From: Bdellovibrionaceae bacterium UBA3535
GTDB lineage: Bacteria; Bdellovibrionota; Bdellovibrionia; Bdellovibrionales; UBA840
Direction of reading: 5' to 3'
Assembly: GCA_002376845.1 (NCBI GenBank)
Contig: DFOS01000005.1
Coordinates: 215,293 to 279,292, forward strand
DNA length: 64,000 bases
Part shown: positions 1-9,583 of the stretch, in pieces
Position numbering within the stretch: the stretch's first letter is position 1
Layout of the letters: each line of letters opens with the position of its first letter
The notes under the pieces: generated by a model
Database searches by the model: none
What the model saw: the letters and a program-made list of their open reading frames with translations, nothing else
Told to the model about the DNA's origin: nothing
Program-made: the position numbers and the translations under genes

Positions 1-69
1 TATCAAACCTATCAGACTTTTCTAAGTCTGCATCAAAAAACCAAAAGTACTGGTACGCCAAGGCAATAG
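1..69 (+). CDS. 3' end of an unidentified upstream gene (possibly znuA)
   Basis: The window opens inside coding sequence. One frame runs from base 1 to a TAG at 67-69, leaving 18 bases before the znuC start. A second frame stays open from base 3 to a TAA at 132-134 and would overlap znuC by 47 bases. I cannot decide between them from so little sequence. By position in front of znuC-znuB the gene is probably the zinc-binding periplasmic protein, but nothing in the residues proves this. Confidence 0.3.
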   Translation, partial: YQTYQTFLSLHQKTKSTGTPRQ

Positions 70-87
70 CTGCTAAAAAGCTTAGCA

Positions 88-777
88 ATGACTACCTACA
101 TAAAAACGCAGAATTTAACCATAGGCTACCCTAAAAAAGTGGTCCTAAAAGACATTGCCATTGACTTTCATGCGGGTGAGTTCATTGGCCTGATTGGCCC
201 CAATGCTAGTGGCAAATCCACTCTGGCCAAGACCCTGATGGGGACTCTACCAAAAATCTCTGGCACCATTGAAAAACAAGCAGGTTTAAGCCAGGCTTAT
301 GTACCTCAAAAAATACGCGTGAATCCGCAAATCCCCCTAAATGTAGCTGAATTTTTAGATTTAAAAGCAGGCCCCATAGACCTTGATTGGAAACATGAGG
401 TCTTACAAATGGTGAACCTTGAAAAGCAGACCCAGGCGTCCATCCATACCTTGTCGGGCGGGCAATTGCAGCGTCTGTTTGTAGCCTACGCCTTGCTGGA
501 TAAACCCAAACTCATTATTTTGGATGAAGCCACGGAGGGGATGGATCTAAGCTCCCTACAAGAAGTTTTTCGCCACCTAAAAAAGTATGTAGAAAAGGAA
601 AATGCCTGCTTGGTATATATTACCCATGATATTACGGCGGTAAGCGAGTTGTGCAATCGGGCGCTTTGTTTACATCAAGGTGTAGCCTATGATGGCTCCC
701 CTAATGACCCCAATTTTCACCAATGCCTACACAATATTTACGGAGAGAAGACTACCATCCATGACCACAGACATTAA
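88..777 (+). CDS. znuC: Zinc/manganese-type ABC transporter ATPase ZnuC
   Basis: ATPase subunit that powers uptake of a divalent metal, most likely zinc, through the ZnuB channel at the inner membrane. All ABC signatures are visible in the 229 residues: Walker A GPNASGKS (37-44), a Q-loop near 74, the signature LSGGQ (122-126), Walker B IILDEA (143-148) and the switch His180. The C-terminus is short and histidine-rich (IHDHRH). The gene overlaps znuB by 17 bases, so translation is probably coupled. The metal is inferred from family resemblance to ZnuC; manganese or iron ABC-3 systems are close relatives. No Zur operator is visible because the operon promoter lies outside the window. Confidence 0.88.
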   Translation: MTTYIKTQNLTIGYPKKVVLKDIAIDFHAGEFIGLIGPNASGKSTLAKTLMGTLPKISGTIEKQAGLSQAYVPQKIRVNPQIPLNVAEFLDLKAGPIDLDWKHEVLQMVNLEKQTQASIHTLSGGQLQRLFVAYALLDKPKLIILDEATEGMDLSSLQEVFRHLKKYVEKENACLVYITHDITAVSELCNRALCLHQGVAYDGSPNDPNFHQCLHNIYGEKTTIHDHRH

Positions 778-1576
778 TTGGCTCGACCTATTTTCTTATA
801 CTTTTTTTTGGCGAGCACTGATCGCTTGCTTGCTCGCCGGCGGTATCTGCGGCCTCATTGGCCCCTATCTTTCCTGGAAAAACTTAGGCCTATATGGCGC
901 CGCTTTGTCGCATGCAGCACTTTTTCCTATTGCCTTGGGGCTAAGTTTCCACTTTGCCTATGAATTTGCACTATATCCTTTTGTACTTTGCTTGTCCCTA
1001 GCCATTGCTTTCTTTAAGAAAAAACGCATGGCCTCTTTAGACTCTTACTTAGCCATTTTTTACTCTGGCTTTATGGCCTTGGGCATTTTGCTTTTAAGTT
1101 TATTTGGCTCTGGCTCCACCGAAATGATTCACTATTTGTTTGGCGAAGTCTTGCTCGTATCAAATTATGATTTAATCCTTTTAGCTCTAATGGCCTTGAT
1201 GCTTGTTATATTTTCATACAAATACAAAAACCAGTTAATACTAGAATCCTTACAATATGAAATAGCGCAAGTAGAAATAAAAAAACTCAACACTTTGGAG
1301 TACATCACATATGTCATGATTGGTTTTTGCATTGCTGCCAGTCTAAAGATCATGGGCATTGTTTTGCTGACCAGCCTACTTATGGCTCCCACACTAATTG
1401 CTGCAAAGTTTACTAATAGTTTAAGGGCCCATTTTATATTAAGTATAGGTCTTTCCTGCCTACTAGCCTGCGGCGGCTTATTGGTGGCGATCTCCTTGGA
1501 TTTGCCCAGCGGAGCAAGCATTGCTTCACTGGCAATGACAAGCTTTTTTCTTACTTCTTTATTGCCTGGCAAATGA
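761..1576 (+). CDS. znuB: Zinc/manganese-type ABC transporter permease ZnuB
   Basis: Integral membrane permease of the ABC-3 family, partner of the adjacent ZnuC. An in-frame ATG exists at 689, deep inside znuC, but the ATG at 761 is preceded by GGAGAG (742-747) and gives the family's normal N-terminus, so I choose 761 (271 residues). About seven or eight hydrophobic helices are visible, starting with FWRALIACLLAGGICG, and the C-terminal half carries the conserved ABC-3 segment LKIMGIVLLTSLLMAPTL. It ends 21 bases before leuS. Confidence 0.87.
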   Translation: MTTDINWLDLFSYTFFWRALIACLLAGGICGLIGPYLSWKNLGLYGAALSHAALFPIALGLSFHFAYEFALYPFVLCLSLAIAFFKKKRMASLDSYLAIFYSGFMALGILLLSLFGSGSTEMIHYLFGEVLLVSNYDLILLALMALMLVIFSYKYKNQLILESLQYEIAQVEIKKLNTLEYITYVMIGFCIAASLKIMGIVLLTSLLMAPTLIAAKFTNSLRAHFILSIGLSCLLACGGLLVAISLDLPSGASIASLAMTSFFLTSLLPGK

Positions 1577-1597
1577 TAAATTGCTAGCTTGCCCGCC

Positions 1598-3973
1598 ATG
1601 GCATACGATCACAAAAATATTGATAAAAAATGGCAAACGGCTTGGCTCGACAACAAAGTTTTCAAAGCCGAAATGGACACATCAAAACCAAAATATTACG
1701 TACTAGATATGTTCCCTTATCCTTCCTCTTCTGGTTTACACGTAGGCCACCCAGAGGGTTATACGGCAACAGACATTGTCTCTCGCTACAAACGCTGCCG
1801 AGGCTTTAATGTACTTCATCCCATGGGCTGGGATGCCTTTGGTCTTCCCGCTGAGCAATATGCCATCAAGACAGGAATCCACCCTGCCAAGACTACAGCA
1901 GATGCAATCAATACCTTTCGTGCACAATTGCAGTCTCTTGGCTTTTCCTATGATTGGGACAGAGAAATCTCTACTTGCGATCCCAAGTTTTACAAATGGA
2001 CGCAATATATTTTTACCAAACTTTATGAAAAGGGTCTGGCTTACCAAAAAGAGGTACCCGTAAACTGGTGTCCTGCACTAAAAACAGTTCTTGCTAATGA
2101 AGAAGTGGTAGATGGTAAAAGTGAGCGCGGCGGTCATCCTGTGGTTAGAGTTCCCATGAAGCAGTGGATGTTAAAAATTACCGATTATGCGGAACGCTTG
2201 CTTGAGGATTTGGATAAGGTTGACTGGCCGTCAAGAACCATCGAAGGTCAACGAAATTGGATTGGTAAAAGCGTGGGCGCAGAAATGGAGTTTCCTGTGG
2301 AAAACCATCAAGAGTCCATCTCAATTTTTACCACTCGTCCCGACACTTTGTATGGGGCCACCTTTATGGTCCTTGCTCCCGAGCATCCACTTGTGGCAAA
2401 AATCACAACTGACAAACAAAAAGCAGAAGTGGATAAGTATGTGGAAGAGAGTGGAAAAAAATCGGATATCGATCGCCAAGCCGATACCGAAAAAACTGGT
2501 GCTTTTACTGGCGCCTATGCTCTGCACCCATTAACACAAAAAAAACTGCCCGTTTGGATTTCCGATTATGTATTGATGGGCTATGGAACGGGCGCCATCA
2601 TGTGCGTACCGGCACATGATGAGCGAGATGAGGAGTTTGCTAAGAAATTCCAACTAGAAATTCTTCCCGTTTATGATGAAAATGGCAAAGTGATCCAGTC
2701 GGATTTTATCAATGGCCTTGAGAAAGATGCAGCCATTGATAAAATGGTCGCCCACCTAGAGGCAAATCAACTTGGTAAAAAGAGCATACAATACAAACTG
2801 CGTGATTGGTTGTTTTCTCGTCAGCGCTATTGGGGGGAACCCTTCCCTGTTGTGCATTATCCAGAAGGTGATCTCAAAACCCTGCCGCTAGATGAGCTAC
2901 CTGTTTTGCTTCCCGAGGTTGCCGATTATGAACCATCCGAAAGAGGCGATCCGCCGCTAAATAACAACAAGGATTGGGTCAATACTCAAGATCAAGAGGG
3001 CAATCCCGTTACACGCGAAACGGATACCATGCCCGGAACTGCGGCCTCCTCTTGGTACTTTTTGCGCTATACGGACCCGCACAATGAAGAGGAAGCCTTT
3101 TCCTTTGAAAAACAGGCCTATTGGATGCCCGTAGATCTTTATATTGGTGGTCCGGAACATACGGTTAGCCACCTTCTTTACTCTCGTTTTTGGCAAAAGG
3201 TACTCCATGATGTGGGCTTAGTAAGCCATGAGGAGCCATTTCATAAATTGGTTCATCAAGGAATGATTTTGGGTGAAGACGGCGAGAAAATGTCAAAATC
3301 TCGCGGCAATGTCATCAATCCAGATGATGTGGTAGAGGAGCTGGGAGCAGATTCTTTGCGTATTTATGAAATGTTTATGGGACCACTGGAAAAGGATAAG
3401 CCCTGGTCTACACAAAGCATCCAAGGAGTTCGCCGCTTCCTAGAGCGCGTATGGCGACTCTGTATCCATGAAGATGGCTCTTGCAAGGTACGCGAAGAAG
3501 AAGTTAGTGAAGAGCTTAACCGCAGTTTGCACAAAACCATCAAGAAAGTTACTCAGGACATCGAATCCCTTAGTTTTAATACAGCGATTTCGCAAATGAT
3601 GATTCTTACCAACGACCTCTATAAAACTGAGGCTCGCCCATTGCAGGTTATGAAGCCTTTTATACAAATTTTGGCGCCATTTGCCCCCCACATTGCCGAG
3701 GAGTTATGGGAAAAAATAGGAGAAAAGCCTTATGTTTCATTAGCGCCTTGGCCCGAGTATGATGATAGTCTTTGTAAAGACGATACGGTTACCATTGGCG
3801 TTCAAATCAATGGTAAACGGAAGGCAGAGATTGAAATTGCCGCAGATGCTTCGCAAGAAGCCGCGATGCAAGCGGTAGCAGAAAATGAAAAACTAGAGCG
3901 CGCCATACAGGGTAAGGACTTAAAAAAAGTCATCTATGTGCCGGGACGCATTTTGAATCTTATTTTAAAGTGA
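1598..3973 (+). CDS. leuS: Leucyl-tRNA synthetase
   Basis: Class I aminoacyl-tRNA synthetase charging tRNA-Leu in the cytoplasm. The HIGH signature is HVGH (residues 48-51, in PSSSGLHVGHPEGY), and the KMSKS loop is exact (GEKMSKSRGN, about residue 565). The CP1 editing domain is present, with the threonine-rich TTRPDTLYGAT and GTGAIMCVPAHDERD motifs, so mischarged tRNA should be hydrolysed. A TTG at 1589 would add three residues, but the ATG at 1598 is the natural start. At 791 residues it is slightly shorter than the Escherichia coli enzyme. The following speA begins eight bases after the stop, suggesting co-transcription. Confidence 0.97.
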   Translation: MAYDHKNIDKKWQTAWLDNKVFKAEMDTSKPKYYVLDMFPYPSSSGLHVGHPEGYTATDIVSRYKRCRGFNVLHPMGWDAFGLPAEQYAIKTGIHPAKTTADAINTFRAQLQSLGFSYDWDREISTCDPKFYKWTQYIFTKLYEKGLAYQKEVPVNWCPALKTVLANEEVVDGKSERGGHPVVRVPMKQWMLKITDYAERLLEDLDKVDWPSRTIEGQRNWIGKSVGAEMEFPVENHQESISIFTTRPDTLYGATFMVLAPEHPLVAKITTDKQKAEVDKYVEESGKKSDIDRQADTEKTGAFTGAYALHPLTQKKLPVWISDYVLMGYGTGAIMCVPAHDERDEEFAKKFQLEILPVYDENGKVIQSDFINGLEKDAAIDKMVAHLEANQLGKKSIQYKLRDWLFSRQRYWGEPFPVVHYPEGDLKTLPLDELPVLLPEVADYEPSERGDPPLNNNKDWVNTQDQEGNPVTRETDTMPGTAASSWYFLRYTDPHNEEEAFSFEKQAYWMPVDLYIGGPEHTVSHLLYSRFWQKVLHDVGLVSHEEPFHKLVHQGMILGEDGEKMSKSRGNVINPDDVVEELGADSLRIYEMFMGPLEKDKPWSTQSIQGVRRFLERVWRLCIHEDGSCKVREEEVSEELNRSLHKTIKKVTQDIESLSFNTAISQMMILTNDLYKTEARPLQVMKPFIQILAPFAPHIAEELWEKIGEKPYVSLAPWPEYDDSLCKDDTVTIGVQINGKRKAEIEIAADASQEAAMQAVAENEKLERAIQGKDLKKVIYVPGRILNLILK

Positions 3974-3980
3974 GGTTGCT

Positions 3981-5870
3981 TTGACTTGGACAAAAGAAGA
4001 TAGTGAAAAGCTTTATGGTATACCCGACTGGTCACAAAACTACTTTTCTATTAATGAAAAGGGAAACATCAATGTATGTCCCAACCCGGAAGAGCCAGAA
4101 AATTCATTGGACTTAAAATATTTAGCCGATGAACTATCGGAGCGCGGTATTCGAATGCCCATCTTGATACGTTTTCCACAAATCGTAAAACATCGCATCG
4201 AGCTATTGAACCAGTGTTTTCAAAATGCCTTTAAAGACAATCACTATAGTGGATCTTACCGAGGGGTATATCCCATCAAGGTGAATCAACATCATCAATT
4301 GCTAAAACATATCCAAGAGTATGGAAATTACCTCGGCCTAGAGGCAGGCAGTAAGCCCGAGCTACTAATTGTACTGGCACTAGCAAAGAACAATGAATCC
4401 CTGATTATATGCAACGGTTTTAAAGATGAAGAATTTATTGAAACTGCTCTGCTCTCTTTAAAGCTAGGCAAAAAAACTATCATAGTGGTAGACAGGGCTA
4501 GCGAACTACCACTCATTATTCGCGTAGCAAAGCGCTTAAACATTAAACCCAAAATCGGTTTTCGCGCCAAACTCTATTCCAAAGGATCTGGCAAGTGGGT
4601 GGAGTCCTCTGGGGCTCGCTCAAAATTTGGCCTAACCCCCGCCGAGATTTGTGACTGCATAGAGGAGCTTAAAACCCACGACATGCTGGACTGTTTGGAG
4701 CTGGTTCATTTTCACATTGGCTCGCAAATTAAATCTATACAAGCCATCAAAAATTCTCTGAAAGAGGGTGCACGCTATTATGCTGATCTTCGAAAAATGG
4801 GAGCCGACAACTTGAACTACCTTGATGTGGGAGGCGGACTGGCCGTAGATTACGACGGAACTACAGACTCCGATTCCTCTAGCAATTATGATGAACAAGA
4901 ATATGCCAATGACGTAGTCTATAGCGTTAGCCAAGTTTGTGAACGCGACAACTTGCCACACCCTCATATTGTGACAGAAAGTGGACGCTCACTTGTGGCT
5001 CACCATTCGGTTTTGCTATTCAATGTCCTCGGCGCCAACAAGGTTCGCATGGAAGAGCCAATGGTAGAAGTAAGTCCTTCCGACAGCCCTATCATCACCT
5101 CACTCTATGAGACCTACAACACTTTGAACTCAGAAAATTTATCCGAATATTATCATGATGTGATCTCTTACAAAGAGGACACATTAAAACTCTATACTCT
5201 CGGCTATATGACTTTGAGTGACCGAGCAAAAGCAGAAAAACTGATCTGGGCAGCGCTAACCAAAATCTATGATATGTCCCGTGGCAATGAGGATTATGAA
5301 GATTTACGCGACAATTTAAAAAATGAGTTGTCCGATACTTACTTTTGTAATTTCTCCGTCTTTCAATCTGCACCAGATTCTTGGGCGGTCGGACATATTT
5401 TTCCGGTAATGCCCATTCATAAACTTTTACAAGAACCAAATCGCAAAGCAGTTATTGCAGATCTCACTTGTGACAGTGATGGTAAGATTGACACCTTTGT
5501 TGAAAATTATGAAACCACACACACCTTGGCTGTGCATGATTTTGAAGAAGGCAAAGACGAATACTTTTTAGGTATATTTTTACTTGGTGCCTACCAAGAA
5601 GCCCTAGGAGATTTGCATAATCTTTTTGGCGATACGGATGCTGTGGACATCCTAATCAATGATGGCAAATATCATATTGAAAGCGTGGTCGAGGGAGATC
5701 AAGTACACGAGATTTTATCTTATATTCAATACGAGAAGAAAGATTTGATTGGCCGTATTCGCAATGCTTCCGAGCGCAGTATCCGCGAAGGCAATATGAC
5801 AAACCATGAGGCACGGCTACTTATGCAATACTATGAAAGTGGTTTAAACGGCTATACCTATTTGGAATAA
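3981..5870 (+). CDS. speA: Biosynthetic arginine decarboxylase SpeA
   Basis: PLP-dependent fold III decarboxylase that converts arginine to agmatine, the first step of the agmatine route to putrescine. The PLP lysine is Lys100 in GVYPIKVNQHH. Other family segments are HFHIGSQI, YLDVGGGLAVDYDG and the SESGR-like TESGRSLVAHHS. The 629 residues match the biosynthetic SpeA length (about 630-660), not the acid-inducible AdiA type. The start is a TTG at 3981, supported by a GAGG Shine-Dalgarno (3972-3975) and by the conserved N-terminus. An agmatinase-family enzyme is encoded at 18.4 kb. The 3' end overlaps the convergent XRE gene by 13 bases. Confidence 0.95.
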   Translation: MTWTKEDSEKLYGIPDWSQNYFSINEKGNINVCPNPEEPENSLDLKYLADELSERGIRMPILIRFPQIVKHRIELLNQCFQNAFKDNHYSGSYRGVYPIKVNQHHQLLKHIQEYGNYLGLEAGSKPELLIVLALAKNNESLIICNGFKDEEFIETALLSLKLGKKTIIVVDRASELPLIIRVAKRLNIKPKIGFRAKLYSKGSGKWVESSGARSKFGLTPAEICDCIEELKTHDMLDCLELVHFHIGSQIKSIQAIKNSLKEGARYYADLRKMGADNLNYLDVGGGLAVDYDGTTDSDSSSNYDEQEYANDVVYSVSQVCERDNLPHPHIVTESGRSLVAHHSVLLFNVLGANKVRMEEPMVEVSPSDSPIITSLYETYNTLNSENLSEYYHDVISYKEDTLKLYTLGYMTLSDRAKAEKLIWAALTKIYDMSRGNEDYEDLRDNLKNELSDTYFCNFSVFQSAPDSWAVGHIFPVMPIHKLLQEPNRKAVIADLTCDSDGKIDTFVENYETTHTLAVHDFEEGKDEYFLGIFLLGAYQEALGDLHNLFGDTDAVDILINDGKYHIESVVEGDQVHEILSYIQYEKKDLIGRIRNASERSIREGNMTNHEARLLMQYYESGLNGYTYLE

Positions 5871-6445
5871 GAACTAAGCGGCGGCTGCTTAGCAGGCTCT
5901 TCTCCTAATAGCTTTTGCAGTTTTGCTAGTGCCCTGGTTTTTAGTATCACCAAAGTTTGCACCGGAACTTTCATAATCGCTTGCTCCACCTTTGCTTGTT
6001 GCTGTCGACATATCTGATTAAAAATATCAGGATAGTGATCTTGCAGACAGGAAAAATAAGCGGCAAAGGCTGCGTACTCCTGACTTTGGCTTTTGCACAT
6101 TAGAAATCTAGCTAACAAACGATCGCCATATTGTATGAGATCTTCCCTTAGCGGTGCTCGGCGCTTTTGCGGAAGCGGCACGCCCAGCTCGACTAGCCAG
6201 TCGTATTCCATTTCGTTTTCTTTCGTTAGTAGTAATTTTACATTTAGCACATCAAACAAAGCCTCAATGGTTTTTAACGAAGGATTGGCCTTCCCCGCCT
6301 CAATATTTTGTATCGTGGGCAGACTAATTCCGGTTTGATAAGCCAGCTCTACTTGGGTCATGGCTTTTTGCTTGCGTTTTTGGCGAATTATCTTTGCTAG
6401 GTTCATACCTAATACATTATGCATAAAAGAATAGGGCTTTGGCAT
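5858..6445 (-). CDS. XRE-family helix-turn-helix regulator
   Basis: DNA-binding protein with an XRE/Cro-type helix-turn-helix at about residues 17-72 (MTQVELAYQTGISLPTIQNI followed by EAGKANPSLKTIEALFDVL). The remaining 120 residues are helical and match no domain I recognise. The start is uncertain: the first ATG (6445) lacks a Shine-Dalgarno, and ATGs at 6424 and 6406 would trim 7 or 13 residues without touching the helix-turn-helix. It is divergent from the antiporter gene, so it may regulate itself and that gene; this is inference. The layout resembles HipB-type repressors, but no HipA-like toxin is adjacent. Confidence 0.75.
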   Translation of the reverse strand: MPKPYSFMHNVLGMNLAKIIRQKRKQKAMTQVELAYQTGISLPTIQNIEAGKANPSLKTIEALFDVLNVKLLLTKENEMEYDWLVELGVPLPQKRRAPLREDLIQYGDRLLARFLMCKSQSQEYAAFAAYFSCLQDHYPDIFNQICRQQQAKVEQAIMKVPVQTLVILKTRALAKLQKLLGEEPAKQPPLSSYSK

Positions 6446-6509
6446 TTATATAGAGATAATACTAGTCTATAGGCTTGTATTGGCTGTTAATAACCGTCAT
6501 AATTTCTCT

Positions 6510-7781
6510 ATGGAATATATCATCGTTAGCCTCGCTTTTGTTTTTTTCTTGGGACACGGCCTACAATGGCTATTTATGAAAACCAAGGTGCCTGACCTAT
6601 TAATCCTAATTGCCATTGGTTTTATCGCTGGCCCTGTACTAGGGCTTATCAACCCCAGTGACTTTGGCAAAGTGGGTAGCGTTCTTACCACCTTGGCACT
6701 GGTAGTGATACTTTATGATGGCGGCTTAAATTTAAATACGCGGGATTTGGTTAGCTCCTCCCTACCGGCCGCTCTCTTATCTTTGGCCGGAGCTATTTTA
6801 ATCGGCATAGTGGCTTTTTTAATGGCCTATATAGTTGCCGCTCAAGAGTGGTACATTGCCCTCTTATTTGCTCTTGGAATTGGCTCAACTTCAGCAGCCG
6901 TGGTGATGCCCATGGTACGCTTTCTATCTGCCAGCAAGCGAGCCAAAACCATTCTTTCCCTGGAGTCGGCCTTTACCGATGTCTTAGCCATTGTTTGCTT
7001 TTTAGTGATATTAGACGGTGTTATTGAAAATAAATTCTCTTTTCAAGAAATTCTAGTTGGTATCGGCCCCAAAACCCTAAGCTCTGTGCTAATGGGCATT
7101 GGCTTTGGTTTGGTCTGGTCGTTTTTAAAACGCAAATTCTCACCACTAAGAACCATGACCTTTGCTGGCGAAGCATGGGCGCTTTTTACCTTCGGCTTGA
7201 TAGAGATTTTTGATTTTAATGGTGCCATGGGAGTTTTAGCTCTTGGCTTTACCCTTGCCAATATGAACCTTATGCCAGATTGGCTACTTTCCACCGTCGA
7301 AAAGGACGCCGTTACCAAAAATGAAATCTCTCTTTTAGGAGAACTCACATTAATACTAAAAACTGTGTTTTTTATTTACCTGGGAATTATTTTAAAATTT
7401 TCTGATCTTACCACGGTCCTATTCGGGCTCATCATCTCTCTATGTATTTTTATTACTCGCTTTTTTTGCATTCAGCTACTTATGTCAAAGGATGAGTACT
7501 CACGCCTTGACGCCATGATTATGACCGCCATGGGACCTCGCGGACTAGCAGCAGCAGTTTTAGCTAGCTTACCCTTGCAAAAGGGCATAGAAGGCGGACA
7601 TTTTATTCAAGACTCGATTTTTGCCATTATCCCCATATCCATATTATTCAGTGCTATCTTTGTTATGCTAAGCGAAAGGGAGAGCTTTCGTTTGAAAGCA
7701 AAGACCTTATTTTATAGATATAAAGAGAATGGCAATGGAAATGGAAACGAAGCAACAGCAATTGAGAGCACAGATTCCTGA
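6510..7781 (+). CDS. Monovalent cation:proton antiporter (CPA family)
   Basis: Inner-membrane cation/H+ antiporter of about 12-13 helices (423 residues). It shows the NhaP-like segments GGLNL, SLESAFTDVLAI (in place of the usual ESxxND) and GPRGLAAAVLASLP. The opening residues VPDLLILIAIGFIAGP are typical of the family. An upstream TTG at 6480 is possible, but the ATG at 6510 starts directly before the first membrane helix. No C-terminal TrkA-type regulatory domain is present; the tail is short and polar. The ion specificity (Na+ or K+) cannot be read from sequence alone. It overlaps ung at its 3' end. Confidence 0.85.
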   Translation: MEYIIVSLAFVFFLGHGLQWLFMKTKVPDLLILIAIGFIAGPVLGLINPSDFGKVGSVLTTLALVVILYDGGLNLNTRDLVSSSLPAALLSLAGAILIGIVAFLMAYIVAAQEWYIALLFALGIGSTSAAVVMPMVRFLSASKRAKTILSLESAFTDVLAIVCFLVILDGVIENKFSFQEILVGIGPKTLSSVLMGIGFGLVWSFLKRKFSPLRTMTFAGEAWALFTFGLIEIFDFNGAMGVLALGFTLANMNLMPDWLLSTVEKDAVTKNEISLLGELTLILKTVFFIYLGIILKFSDLTTVLFGLIISLCIFITRFFCIQLLMSKDEYSRLDAMIMTAMGPRGLAAAVLASLPLQKGIEGGHFIQDSIFAIIPISILFSAIFVMLSERESFRLKAKTLFYRYKENGNGNGNEATAIESTDS

Positions 7782-8427
7782 ATCATGGATGCAGTATCTT
7801 GCACCCGAATTTGAAAAAGATTATATGCAAAATCTGCGCGCTTTTCTGAAAACAGAATATGAGAAGCGCAAAAGCATTTACCCGCCGAGCAAAGAAGTCT
7901 TTGCCGCCTTGCAAGCCACAGATTTTAAAAAGGTGCGTGTCGTAATTCTCGGCCAAGATCCTTATCATGGACCTGAGCAGGCACACGGTTTGGCCTTTTC
8001 TGTTCGAGATGGTGTGCGCCCCCCGCCCTCTTTAAAAAACATTTTCAAAGAACTACAAAGGGATCTGGGAAAGGAAATTCCCGCTAGCGGTGATTTAAGC
8101 TCTTGGGCCCGGCAAGGTGTGCTTTTATTAAATGCCACTTTAACTGTGGAGGCGGCCAAAGCGGGCTCACACCAAAAAAAAGGCTGGGAAGATTTCACCG
8201 ATAAAATCATTCATTATTTAAATCAGGAGAGGGAGCATTTGGTCTTTATGCTCTGGGGTGCCTACGCACAAAAAAAAGGTGCCTACATCGATACAAAAAA
8301 ACATTTGGTTTTAAAATCGGTTCACCCCTCTCCCCTCTCGGCACATCGAGGTTTTTTGGGCTGTGGTCATTTTTCCAAGGCCAATGCCTATTTAAAACAG
8401 CACGGCCATGCAGAGATTCGCTGGTAA
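7729..8427 (+). CDS. ung: Uracil-DNA glycosylase (family 1)
   Basis: Removes uracil from DNA in base excision repair. The catalytic water-activating motif is GQDPYHGP with Asp77, and the DNA-intercalation motif HPSPLSAHRGF lies near residues 199-209; both are canonical for family 1. The length (232 residues) is normal. Three in-frame ATGs (7729, 7735, 7741) lie at the start and all overlap the antiporter gene by 41-53 bases, so the exact start is uncertain. No inhibitor or phage gene is nearby. Confidence 0.96.
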   Translation: MAMEMETKQQQLRAQIPESWMQYLAPEFEKDYMQNLRAFLKTEYEKRKSIYPPSKEVFAALQATDFKKVRVVILGQDPYHGPEQAHGLAFSVRDGVRPPPSLKNIFKELQRDLGKEIPASGDLSSWARQGVLLLNATLTVEAAKAGSHQKKGWEDFTDKIIHYLNQEREHLVFMLWGAYAQKKGAYIDTKKHLVLKSVHPSPLSAHRGFLGCGHFSKANAYLKQHGHAEIRW

Positions 8428-8429
8428 AA

Positions 8430-9440
8430 TCAATTAAAAATCATACGGCATGCCCTTGGCCTCACAATTTTCGACTGAAAATCATAATAGGTCATAGCCA
8501 ATAAACCAGAAACACCGTTGGCAACCACCACGAATATGGATGTGGGCTGCATATTCCAAAAACCCGCAACAAAAAAGGAATTTATAAAATCCGAAGCGTT
8601 AATTAAGCGGGACTGAATTTTCTTATTTGGAACATTGTAGCCTTTTTCCACCCGCACCTCTTCCCAGCGAGTCATGGCCATTTTCCAAGACGAGAGTAAA
8701 AAGGTTGTGGGTATGGCAAAGGCGATGGCACGAATATAAGTCTCCATGTGCAAAAAAGACTCCAAATAGGTGGGGAAGTCAGAAGCTGTCATTCCTAAAA
8801 AAGGAATCAGCATGGCAACATTTAGAGTGTAATTGCTTATAACGTTCAGTGCATACTCGCGCTGTTTTATTTGCTGATAACTAAGGTTGGGTTGAAATTT
8901 TTTATTCCATTGCATGGCTCGATCAATGGTCTGGTTCACAATTTGAATTCCCCGCATCTCCCCTTTATGGTTGGGAATATATAGAGCTTCAATCATGGCG
9001 TAATTAAAAATGCCCGCAAAGGCCACAATGGGCAAACTTGCCCCCGTTGCATACAAACCTGCTCCAAAACCAAGGCAACGAATCACCAGTAGCATGCGCA
9101 TGCCATTTCGTTCTGTAATACTAACGGCATTCTCTGGCTTTTCTAGATCGGCCTCCGAAAATTCTCGCAGGGGAATCTTGTCTTTCTTTAAATCTTCTTG
9201 CAAATCCTGCCTAGCAGAAGAGTCCATTGCCTCTTCAGATACAACCACAGAATATACATGGGATTCATTTTTGATGATCCCTTGTATGGTCTCGGCCAAT
9301 TGATCTTTTGGCACCAGTATTTGTTGCACTTCAATTTTTCCGGCCATCTCGGTTGCAGGGATGGTAAAGCGACTGGTACGAATTTGTTCCTCATTCGCTA
9401 GGGCCTGCTGTAAAAATATATTAAATAACAAAAATATCAT
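8430..9440 (-). CDS. Exported multi-helix membrane protein, unknown function
   Basis: I do not recognise this 336-residue protein. It starts with a signal-like segment (MIFLLFNIFLQQALANEE). A soluble region of about 95 residues follows, then some four or five membrane helices (about 115-150, 205-220, 238-255, 285-325). The start at 9440 has a good GGAAGA Shine-Dalgarno. It lies convergent to ung, separated by two bases. The architecture (exported N-terminal domain followed by membrane helices) suggests an envelope protein, but no catalytic motif is visible. Confidence 0.7.
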   Translation of the reverse strand: MIFLLFNIFLQQALANEEQIRTSRFTIPATEMAGKIEVQQILVPKDQLAETIQGIIKNESHVYSVVVSEEAMDSSARQDLQEDLKKDKIPLREFSEADLEKPENAVSITERNGMRMLLVIRCLGFGAGLYATGASLPIVAFAGIFNYAMIEALYIPNHKGEMRGIQIVNQTIDRAMQWNKKFQPNLSYQQIKQREYALNVISNYTLNVAMLIPFLGMTASDFPTYLESFLHMETYIRAIAFAIPTTFLLSSWKMAMTRWEEVRVEKGYNVPNKKIQSRLINASDFINSFFVAGFWNMQPTSIFVVVANGVSGLLAMTYYDFQSKIVRPRACRMIFN

Positions 9441-9583
9441 TTTCTTCCTATCATGACATAATTAAACAAATAAAATAATAAATGGTGAATAGACTGTATT
9501 AGGTGCCTAGCACCAATGATGATAAAAAGAAGAATGAAAATGAAAAGTATTTTGACTCTTAGCCATGTCCATACGTTAGACAT
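9437..9583 (-). CDS. Possible small membrane protein overlapping the next start (doubtful)
   Basis: An ATG at 9583 opens a 48-codon frame with a strongly hydrophobic stretch (ILFIFILLFIIIGA). It ends in an ATGA overlap with the start of the downstream membrane protein at 9440, an arrangement common in translationally coupled genes. There is no recognisable Shine-Dalgarno, the region is very A+T-rich and any frame there tends to encode hydrophobic residues, so this may be chance. Confidence 0.2.
   Translation of the reverse strand: MSNVWTWLRVKILFIFILLFIIIGARHLIQSIHHLLFYLFNYVMIGRK

Noticed and set aside
689..760. In-frame ATG upstream of znuB giving a 295-residue protein
   Set aside because: It lies deep within znuC, has no ribosome-binding site and adds residues absent from the family; the ATG at 761 has GGAGAG upstream.
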